From Hetaerina americana (lineage: Eukaryota > Arthropoda > Insecta > Odonata > Calopterygidae), in the NCBI GenBank assembly GCA_022747635.1, contig JAKTNV010000009.1, forward strand, positions 2,389,064-2,453,063: a stretch of DNA of 64,000 nt, given 5' to 3'. The notes below the pieces were generated by a model. It made no database searches and had not been told where the DNA came from. It saw only the letters and a list, made by a program, of their open reading frames with translations. Each line of letters opens with the position of its first letter. The stretch's first letter is position 1. Of this stretch, positions 61,101 through 64,000 are shown in pieces. The translations under genes and the position numbers were made by a program.

Positions 61101-64000
61101 CCAGGAGGATCTTCAAAGGCCACTAAACATATTGGATCAAGTCCTACAAAGATACAACATGAACATAAACAAGATGAAGACTAAAATCCTTGTATATGGA
61201 AGAGATAAGTGAAATACATGAGTCACACTGAAAGGACGAAAATTAGAGCAAGTGAATTCCTTCAGCTATCTCGAAAGTACCGTCACATGGGACGGAAGAA
61301 GTACTGCAGACATCAAGCGAAGAATAGCTCAAGCTAAGAGAGCATTCACAATGAAAACACAACTGCTGTGTTTCAAGAAGATAGAACTACAGACGAGGAA
61401 ACAATCCATGAAAACATTCGTATGGAGTGTGGCACTCTATGGATCAGAAGCATGGACCATCGGAAAAGTAGACCAGAAAAGACTAGAATCCTTCGAAACC
61501 TGGTGCTGGAGGAGGATGCTCAAGATCAAATGGACGGATAAAATAAGAAATGAAGAAGTATGTAAACAGAAGAATAGACGAAGAACGGACCTTATGGAGC
61601 ACCATAGAGAAAAGAAGAAACAGATGGATTGGCACCACACCCTGAGGCACCATGGATTAATGAAGAACATAATAGAGGGAAAAATAGAACATAATAGAGA
61701 TGAAACAATGGTTTTCAACAGAATCTGCTAAGTTCTTCAATGATGGCCTTGGTCAAGATACGCTGAACCAAGATGCTCAGGGCCACGGAAGCAAATTTGT
61801 CCAAAGAATGGTGTTTTAATTTCATTTATTGGAATTCAAAAGTTCCAAATGAGCAAGAGCATGTGATCCCAACAAAGAATCCCCTGAAGGAAGCATTAAT
61901 CATCCTCGTAGGCCTCTCTCTCTTCCACAAAAGACGTTTGATGGAACATTCTTCAATTTTTCTCACAGTACAAAGTATCAGAAAATGGCAGGTGATGAAT
62001 ATCACTGGTTGGTTGCTGCACACACGAAACATTAATTGATGACAGGGACATTGAGTTACGATGTGAAGAAGAGGCTGGTGAAAAATTATATGGAGTGTAA
62101 CTATGCACAACATGGAAGCATGGTCATTGAATCAGAATGATAGGCGTAGTTGGAAGCTTTTGAAATGTGAGTGTAGAGAAGGATTGAGAAGGTGAATGTG
62201 GACGGAGAGGAAAACAAATGAGGAAGTGCTGGGCATGGTGACAGGGGAGAGGGAATTGTTGAGAGAAATCAAAAAGGTGCAGAGAAAATGGATGAGGGGC
62301 ATAGAGATCGGCAGTTAGGATGTTGAAAACTTTGATAGAGGGGAGGATATTAGGCAAACGAGGTAGGAGCAGGAATAGGGGAGAGGCATATTGGATGGAA
62401 TGAAGAGAGGAAGGAAGTATACGGAGATGAAGAGTGACCAGTTGTAGAGTAGAATGTTGGGTTGTATTTTGTTAGGAGAAACAAAATATTTAATTGCTAG
62501 TTGTGTCCATCCAAAACCTAATTTAACTGGTGCATTACCTATAGTAATAATGTGTGTGTAACCTTTGGTACCTTTAATCCAGATGATGTTACGGCATAGC
62601 AAAATTAGTTGACAGTAAAAATTCTATCCTGTGGAAATGCAAAGTCATTCGATTCTTCCTCATGCATTTCAATGGGATTCCACTTCAAGTATCAGCCTCC
62701 GCCATCTCTCAAACTCTCTATGACGTTCTGAATTGGGAATACCAAATAATGAGGGAAACAACTGGATGAACGTGAGAAGAGCTGTCTGCGTTTGATACGA
62801 TTTCTAATCCAAGGAGGGACCAGCCTGCTCTTTATTCCCAAAAACAGTCTATTTGCACTCAACTTGGTGGAGGAAATAAATGAGTGAATGCGAGAACAAC
62901 TGCACTCAAATAGAAAACTTTGTCATAGTAATCCAAGAAAGGGCCATTCACTGCCCATTGGGCTAAAAGCAGCCACTGGACTGGTGAAATCCAAGGTAAT
63001 AGATTGGTGGGAGAAAGCCCAATCCATCCACATTTTCACTCAGGCTACGGCGTGGACCTATTATTTACAATATGTAAGATGGGACATAGGATTGATGGGA
63101 GACAAATAATAATAATAATTAGCTGCTGAGGCTTGCAGTCATGATACAAAAAAAAACAAATGTTTCTGAAGTATGGGAACACTACTGGTAATTGGGACAT
63201 TTAGGAGAAAAATGGGCAAACAGTGATAGAGTGAACATCAAAACATGTGTCCCTGCATGATTTTAGTCATTTGTTTACTCATACCTTCAAGGACAATACC
63301 GGCAATGTTACCAGTTTGCAAAATCTTTGTTTCAGAATCACACTGGCAATTTTGACCACTCAATTAACAACTTGATATAATTGAACATACTTTTGGGTAT
63401 AATTCTTATAACTTTCCTTGCCCTAAACTTATGGCTGCTAAACAAATATCCACCGTCTAAGCACAATTTTACAACAAATAGTCTTCCTCACCAGATATAT
63501 CCACTGCTTCTTCGACTATGTGCTTAGATTTCTTCTTTTCCTTATTCTTTAGTTTAGCCTTCCCATCCTTCTCCTTGGTTTCCTTTGGCTCCTTTTCTTT
63601 ATTCTCTTTCTCCTTGTGTTTGTCCCTCTGCTTGTCCTTCTTGCTTGGGAATTTGAAGGACTTGGTCTTCTTTGACTTGGATGGGCTCCTGGAAAATGGA
63701 ATGGTGGCAAAGAGCTGAAAAATGAGACAAATATTTACAAGTACAACCATGCATTTCCCGAGCAGGGCCCACGCAGAGAATCTGATGGAGGAGATGAAGA
63801 GCAAGAATATTATTCAACAATAAAATAATACAGCTGAGATGCACCTAAATGAACCTGGAATTTTCTGGAAAATGTTCATCGCTGTTAGTTCAAGCGTTCA
63901 TCTGCATGTAAATGTAAACCTTTGCAAAATTTTCTCTCTCCGGCATAACTTGATGGAATTTATACAGCATATTAAAACGAAATTATTGACATTGCAGGTC
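28011..64000 (-). CDS. Rlip: RalBP1/Rlip homologue, C-terminal 688 residues in 12 exons (5' end outside)
   Basis: RalBP1 is an effector of Ral GTPases and a GTPase-activating protein for Cdc42/Rac, linking Ral to endocytosis and the cytoskeleton. Twelve exons read from 63688 to 28011 with consistent phases (2068 nt). Counting from the first whole codon, residues 1-65 are Lys/Glu-rich. Residues 66-256 are the RhoGAP domain, starting LAPVFGVNLNVAIERGG and VRDCIDYLEEHG, with the Arg finger in GIHRSLG (R113) and SLLKQFFRELPEP after it. Residues 265-325 form the Ral-binding helices (EEQLWEVQRFVTNLK). Residues 340-454 are a low-complexity acidic insert. Residues 500-688 hold coiled coils ending IFEEREACIRTKIQF. 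Order and motifs match vertebrate RalBP1, about 655 residues in total. Upstream exons lie beyond 64000. Confidence 0.9.
28370..28566 (-). mobile_element. tRNA-derived SINE family S2, copy 2
   Basis: On the - strand the head has TGGTGTGGTGGCATGG and a B-box GGGTTGATTTC. The tail is AAATAAATAAATAAAA, the same layout as copy 1 at 21044. It lies in the last RalBP1 intron. Confidence 0.75.
29143..29262 (+). other. Unassigned exon-like open frame
   Basis: TTTTTCAG precedes an open frame of 39 codons ending TGA: VFIKCVVIVDNRFADVPTSD, then TIINNANVLGEYLKNGKKF. It is on the opposite strand to RalBP1, inside its last intron. I do not recognise the protein. It could be a terminal exon of a nested gene, a processed fragment or chance. 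Confidence 0.3.
30703..31022 (+). mobile_element. tRNA-derived SINE family S3
   Basis: The head GGCGGATCGGGTTGG...GATGCTAACG with B-box GGTTCTAATCC near 30752 is tRNA-like. The 3' half includes CAATGGCGCAAATGACCTCA, similar to the 3' end of the RNase H LINE at 59095-59130 (GTGCAAAATGACCTTAG), so it may borrow that LINE's 3' end. Confidence 0.65.
33535..33609 (-). CDS. Rlip: RalBP1 exon, 75 nt
   Basis: Acceptor ATACTTTTAG, donor GGAAAAG|GTAAAA. It encodes EPNHKKITSKLKGRKEASVE and KKREK, 25 whole codons. Supported by phase 0 on both sides and by splice signals rather than by strong similarity. Confidence 0.65.
33806..33842 (-). mobile_element. CR1-like LINE 3' end fragment (short)
   Basis: ACATCTACATAATTCCCGTC followed by GTTAGGTTACCACCCGTAAA resembles the 3' end of the CR1-like LINE at 56813-56890, in the same orientation. 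Confidence 0.5.
34176..34515. repeat. Foldback repeat family, diverged copy
   Basis: Positions 34176-34209 match 2043-2075, 34376-34398 match 2212-2236, and TCATCATCAGGTC at 34481-34493 matches the arm end of copy 1. Order and spacing are conserved, so this is an old copy; the second arm is not evident. Confidence 0.55.
35115..35217 (-). CDS. Rlip: RalBP1 exon, coiled coil 2
   Basis: Acceptor CACTACTTCCAG; donor TTGGAG|GTAGGT. It encodes EMPVDPKEGTVKGDEASK and MEDLLLQVKKENEALE, matching LEDLQRQNEELE of vertebrate RalBP1. Confidence 0.88.
35562..35836 (-). mobile_element. tRNA-derived SINE family S1, copy 2
   Basis: Reverse complement of the S1 layout: B-box reads GGTTCGATTCCCGGGCAAGG near 35775 on the - strand, with the same TTTTTCGGGTACCAGATCTT body and 3' TAGTACTGGGTGGACTC. 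The 3' extension ending near 35562 is shared with copy 3. Confidence 0.85.
35987..37203 (-). mobile_element. Mariner transposon M3, degenerate
   Basis: Inverted ends CGAGGGTAAGGCGAAAAG and CGAGGGCAAGGTGAAAAG lie between TA dinucleotides (35985-86 and 37204-05). The - strand encodes a broken mariner transposase: SAGKVLAIVFWDVEG, then FHLDNAPAGKG with the second Asp, near 36260-36440. The third catalytic Asp segment is replaced by unrelated sequence after YSPHLA, and frameshifts break the N-terminal part (36540-36950). It lies in a RalBP1 intron, downstream of the exon at 37710. Confidence 0.9.
37710..38023 (-). CDS. Rlip: RalBP1 exon, coiled coil 1
   Basis: The acceptor TTTCTTTCAG begins VHLHNYSDSHAVKSS. 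The exon encodes DPLSKFTKEELEKAASQSEE, then a coiled coil EHEELLKLRDELLRRIKTER and a Pro-rich end. Donor CTCTG|GTGAGT. The coiled coil aligns with the NEEVINILLAQENEILTEQ region of the vertebrate protein. Confidence 0.9.
38188..38226 (-). mobile_element. CR1-like LINE 3' end fragment
   Basis: TACCCTGCAAGCCACCGCTA and GGTGTGTGGCATGGG match the conserved 3' end at 56829-56868 (TACCCCGCAAGCCGCC). Only the terminus remains. Confidence 0.6.
38375..38570 (+). mobile_element. Possible tRNA-derived SINE, single copy
   Basis: A B-box-like GGTTTGAATCCC near 38433 follows a TGGCTAAATCACTTGGCTGG box. No second copy of the body is seen in this window, so the call is tentative. Confidence 0.4.
38977..39276 (+). 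mobile_element. Mariner deletion derivative M4 (MITE-like)
   Basis: The ends are imperfect inverted repeats: GGTTTGAGTAAAAAGTATCG on the left and GGTTTGTGTGAAAAATATCA as the reverse complement of the right. The 300-base body joins a mariner 5' leader (GTGCGTGAAGTGCTGAATTC) directly to a 3' region (GGGATGTACTTTGAAGAATT), with no transposase left. Confidence 0.6.
39437..39710 (+). mobile_element. RTE-like LINE endonuclease fragment
   Basis: It is nearly identical to 16130-16400 of copy A1 (TACATGCCACCGAGCAA, GGTTTAGGCACGAGGAATGA). Both ends are truncated. It lies in a RalBP1 intron about 210 bases from the exon at 39921. Confidence 0.88.
39921..40015 (-). CDS. Rlip: RalBP1 exon, 95 nt
   Basis: The acceptor CTTTATTTCAG and donor GTTAAG|GTATGA bound DEMKEGAGSRETDGMPNDMG and KIKEELKAETVK. 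Phases agree on both sides. RTE-like LINE pieces lie within about 210 bp on one side and 80 bp on the other. Confidence 0.8.
40095..43012 (+). mobile_element. RTE-like LINE copy A4, split by mariner M5
   Basis: Positions 40095-40615 match the 5' leader and start of the endonuclease of A1 (15400-15905). Positions 41878-43012 continue from the equivalent of 15918 (GATATTTTAGGTCT) to about 17110 of A1. The copy is 3' truncated before the RT. Endonuclease blocks are recognisable (GLGTRNDCGEKAIEF, ITNTWFRHQKR) but carry stops and frameshifts. Mariner M5 interrupts it at 40618-41875. The left end is about 80 bases from the RalBP1 exon at 39921-40015. Confidence 0.88.
40618..41875 (-). mobile_element. 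Mariner transposon M5, nested in LINE A4
   Basis: The inverted ends CGAGGGCGGTTCAATAAGTA and CAAGGGGGGTTCAATATGTA are flanked by TA (40616-17 and 41876-77). Read on the - strand, the transposase shows TVDGTWIHYYTPETK with the first catalytic Asp near 41255, AGKVLAMVFWDAND near 41140, HYNNAPAH near 40975, and YSPDLTPCDFILFP with the third Asp near 40900. The second catalytic Asp of HxDNAxxH is replaced by Asn, and stops interrupt the N-terminal half. It is therefore inactive. Confidence 0.93.
43332..43531. repeat. Inverted-repeat element with internal TATA box and hairpin motif
   Basis: Positions 43332-43371 and 43492-43531 are near-perfect 40-base inverted repeats. Between them, on the - strand, lie TATATAAG (43445-43452) and CTGAAGA-C-GCCGAA...TTCGGC-GAAAC (43410-43380). 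Not recognised as a known element; the combination suggests a promoter-bearing terminus of a retroelement. Confidence 0.7.
43905..44300 (+). mobile_element. Non-LTR reverse transcriptase fragment
   Basis: In changing frames the + strand shows GVPQRSILGQ near 43946, LYADDTST near 44017 and LYYAKVHSYLSYGVIF near 44212. These are RT blocks B, C and a downstream LINE segment. Both ends are missing. Confidence 0.75.
44340..44590. repeat. Foldback repeat, copy 2
   Basis: Positions 44366-44444 and 44457-44536 are inverted arms like copy 1 at 2253-2425. Each arm has CTGATGA, one base, a hairpin and CGAAAC (44416-44441 on the - strand, 44461-44486 on the + strand). The outer right segment 44537-44583 matches the reverse complement of 2206-2252. 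Confidence 0.8.
44647..44756 (+). mobile_element. SINE family S4, copy 1
   Basis: The B-box GGTTTGAATCCC near 44691 is followed by AAATGATTTTCACACTCACG and ATTGTTGCATTGTAA. Copies are at 48076-48208 (+) and 49983-50075 (-). Confidence 0.6.
44945..45310 (+). mobile_element. Tigger/pogo transposon remnant, internally deleted
   Basis: Near 44955-45060 the frames read TFKRKALNKEKPPTGVFAHV then HPRAWMDKRGMELW, the start of the Tigger DDE domain. From 45151 they read KSFKICGIIYALDVTEDDLL, the conserved segment just after that domain. The catalytic core between is missing. It lies in a RalBP1 intron. Confidence 0.75.
45943..46354 (-). CDS. Rlip: RalBP1 exon, acidic insert (412 nt)
   Basis: The acceptor TTATGACAG starts AGG AAA CTG AGG (RKLRLLQRAHG), which continues the Ral-binding helix. 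The remaining ~125 residues are Glu/Asp/Lys-rich (QEEEDSGTEKTADG, DEEREEGEARVEDG) and have no equivalent that I recall in vertebrate RalBP1. Donor GATG|GTGAGT. Confidence 0.88.
47190..47312 (+). mobile_element. SINE family S2, 5'-truncated copy
   Basis: TTATATCAATGTTCAAAGTCCGATGTAAAGG and the following AAATAAATAAACAAA tail match the 3' half of 21044-21243. The tRNA-like head is lacking. Confidence 0.7.
48076..48208 (+). mobile_element. SINE family S4, copy 2
   Basis: B-box-like AGATTCGAAACCC near 48149, then GTTACACTCTGAAATTATTG and CATTGTAAG, as in copy 1. Confidence 0.55.
48724..48904 (-). CDS. Rlip: RalBP1 exon, Ral-binding helices
   Basis: The acceptor CTTGCAG precedes G TAC AAA CCT; donor CTCAAG|GTGATT. 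It encodes IEEELAKQESLLGQIHKEMN and KKREEQLWEVQRFVTNLK, closely matching the vertebrate Ral-binding segment. Confidence 0.93.
49335..49465 (-). CDS. Rlip: RalBP1 exon, RhoGAP part 4
   Basis: The acceptor CTTTTCAG starts GAG AAG CAC AAC. It encodes RMGFQNVSLIVGPMLMVGQR and FHHRHTLFGEVNLS; donor AA|GTGAGT. Matches the NxxSIVLSPT helix region of the family. Confidence 0.92.
49983..50075 (-). mobile_element. SINE family S4, copy 3
   Basis: On the - strand, GGTTTGAATCCTGGTGAAGG and CAAATGATTTTTGCCCTCTG match the S4 B-box and body. Confidence 0.55.
50884..51165 (-). mobile_element. tRNA-derived SINE family S1, copy 3
   Basis: On the - strand: TATAGCGTTGGACTACTGAT and GGGTTTGATCCTCGAGCAAT form the decayed tRNA-like head; the body (GTGATTTTTCGGGTACC) and 3' end (GGCTTAGTACTGGG) match copies 1 and 2. 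Confidence 0.82.
51380..51557 (-). CDS. Rlip: RalBP1 exon, RhoGAP part 3
   Basis: The acceptor TTTTCCTCTCAG begins the exon and the donor is GATCAG|GTGATT. It encodes ELPEPVVSKAVEEAA, a Ser-rich loop and LAWILTHMEHIVDQ. 178 nt, in at phase 2, out at phase 0. Confidence 0.92.
51889..52033 (-). CDS. Rlip: RalBP1 exon, RhoGAP part 2 with Arg finger
   Basis: It encodes LKVEGIHRSLGMRSKVQQLR and ends SLLKQFF; donor TTTCAG|GTAACA. The acceptor TTTTGAAG is weak but the phase is right. The Arg in GIHR corresponds to the catalytic Arg finger of RhoGAP domains. Confidence 0.9.
52563..53937 (-). mobile_element. Mariner transposon M6, degenerate
   Basis: Inverted ends CAAGGTGTGATCAAAAAAAG and CGAGGTGTGATCCAAAAAAG lie between TA dinucleotides (52561-62 and 53938-39). 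The - strand transposase starts near 53750 (AAMKELEGVCVKCCFNLGKS). It continues with EICQELLDRANANPEFLK near 53290, DEIWAYGYDVET (first Asp) near 53225, VPQGQTVNKEFYL near 53050 and HHDNCLGSQ (second Asp) near 52930. Frameshifts near 53220 and 52920 break it. It is in a RalBP1 intron. Confidence 0.92.
54035..55078 (-). mobile_element. Non-LTR retrotransposon, 3' part (antisense)
   Basis: On the - strand the RT box reads LYADDTTFISK near 54910. Then come WFSANKLFLKW near 54820, LGSFIDSELSWRSHVTAISK near 54750, LAYLAFFQSPLSYES near 54620 and LLDITQCRLSRSINQLGNLA near 54320. It ends near 54035 in TTATTATTATTT. It is 5' truncated about 40 bases from the donor of the RalBP1 exon at 55116. Stops and frameshifts are present. 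Confidence 0.82.
55116..55232 (-). CDS. Rlip: RalBP1 exon, RhoGAP part 1
   Basis: A strong pyrimidine tract and CTCAG acceptor precede AG TTA GCT CCA. The exon encodes LAPVFGVNLNVAIERGG and VQLPVVVRDCIDYLEEH and has donor CATG|GTAGGT. Phase 1 on both sides fits its neighbours exactly. Confidence 0.92.
56813..58848 (-). mobile_element. CR1-like LINE A, split by mariner M7
   Basis: On the - strand, 58840-58240 encodes the RT C-terminal region: LTLNYNKCSVVNFFKRS, VKYLGVTFTKDLTWGTHIRK, LRPHLEYACSVWDPSEKG and VQRRAARFVKNSYDK. Past the mariner it continues IGRLDHAYKIREIDARTSR and LKDSFFPRTIRD at about 57480-57380. The 3' UTR runs to a (TAGATG)n tail at 56813-56831. A 5-base duplication, ACCAT, flanks it (56808-56812 and 58849-58853). 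The 5' end is truncated. Confidence 0.9.
57485..58237 (+). mobile_element. Mariner M7, internally deleted, near-perfect TIRs
   Basis: The inverted ends are identical over at least 30 bases (CGAGGGTCATCCGGAAAGTA...) between TA at 57483-84 and 58238-39. The open frame 57637-58044 encodes the N-terminal DNA-binding half: RAVIKFLNARNVRPCDIHRQ, SSVRRWCRNFNMGRG and DDERSGRPS. It then jumps straight to the C-terminus (LAAKDYAAGIQKLVTRYDKC, stop near 58138). The whole DD34D catalytic region is missing. A recent, non-autonomous copy. Confidence 0.93.
59820..60005 (-). mobile_element. LINE fragment (antisense)
   Basis: On the - strand, AKVLTVVHSRKGPFTFMLSL and AILVMAWKSGVRLQISFFIP look like frame-shifted remains of the LINE segment LRMAYFAFFNSHLSYGLEIW. 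Short and decayed. Confidence 0.5.
60525..60720. repeat. TATG/TGCATA-rich simple sequence
   Basis: A stretch dominated by TATG, GCATA and TCTG repeats. Any open frame through it is compositional. Confidence 0.6.
60990..61735 (+). mobile_element. RTE-like LINE, RT fragment of a second family
   Basis: The + strand shows INMLRFVDDITMIAENQEDL near 61060 (the catalytic box), MNINKMKTKILVYGR near 61170 and SFSYLESTVTWDGRSTADIK near 61260. LYGSEAWTIGKVDQKRLESF follows near 61437 and WCWRRMLKIKWTDKIRNEEV near 61505. The order matches the A family but the sequence is clearly different. It is truncated at both ends with one frameshift near 61210. Confidence 0.85.
62035..62552 (+). mobile_element. RTE-like LINE 3' fragment, A family
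   Basis: It matches 18235-18733 of copy A1, from the RT C-terminus (EEVLGMV near 62220) through GTCCATCCAAAACCTA to the tail with TAATAAT. Strongly 5' truncated. Confidence 0.85.
62553..63491. other. RalBP1 intron, remainder
   Basis: No identifiable element. A + strand open frame at 62888-63109 has no recognisable motif. Confidence 0.5.
63492..63688 (-). CDS. Rlip: RalBP1 exon, Lys-rich region
   Basis: The acceptor TTTTCCAG precedes G AGC CCA TCC; the donor is ATCTG|GTGAGG. It encodes SPSKSKKTKSFKFPSKKDKQ and a long Lys/Glu stretch ending EEAVDIS. It enters in phase 2 and leaves in phase 1. An alternative acceptor (TTTTTCAG at about 63714) would add eight residues in the same frame. Confidence 0.85.

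Noticed and set aside
1..64000. CRISPR arrays, operons, bacterial genes
   Set aside because: No regularly spaced short repeats. The gene structure is spliceosomal and the content is that of an animal genome.

Overview
The window is eukaryotic nuclear DNA from an arthropod, most likely an insect. It is AT-rich, its genes are split by GT-AG introns, and its repeats are animal mobile elements: mariner, Tigger/pogo, Helitron, Penelope-like elements, several non-LTR retrotransposon (LINE) lineages and tRNA-derived SINEs. The species cannot be read from the sequence.

Two host genes can be reconstructed exon by exon, and they converge tail to tail. On the + strand, 12200-27236 holds a complete seven-exon gene for a 529-residue putative zinc metallopeptidase of the YIL108W/Metallopep type, with an HELGHTFDLGH site. 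On the - strand, twelve exons from 63688 down to 28011 encode the last 688 residues of a RalBP1/Rlip homologue: a Lys-rich segment, a RhoGAP domain, the Ral-binding helices and C-terminal coiled coils. Its 5' exons lie beyond the right edge of the window. In both genes every exon junction keeps the reading frame.

Layout. 1-1690: end of a jockey-like LINE. 2043-2430: foldback repeat. 4687-5985: mariner. 5986-12199: intergenic, nothing recognised. 12200-27236: metallopeptidase gene; its introns hold an antisense RTE-like LINE split by a second, nearly full-length copy (14410-19905), a mariner, SINEs, a Helitron relic and a Penelope GIY-YIG relic. 28011-64000: RalBP1 gene; its introns hold five mariners, a Tigger relic, RTE-like LINE copies, SINEs and a stack of nested insertions at 55500-59815.

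The strongest structural signal is that stack. A mariner lies in a CR1-like LINE, which lies in an RNase H-bearing LINE, which lies in a jockey-like LINE, which probably lies in yet another LINE, all inside one RalBP1 intron. Three of the boundaries have clear target-site duplications, and removing the two inner insertions restores open frames in their hosts. The most unusual small signal is a hairpin, CTGA(A/T)GA-N-stem-GAAAC, resembling the hammerhead ribozyme core. It recurs in inverted-repeat elements with different but still paired stem sequences.
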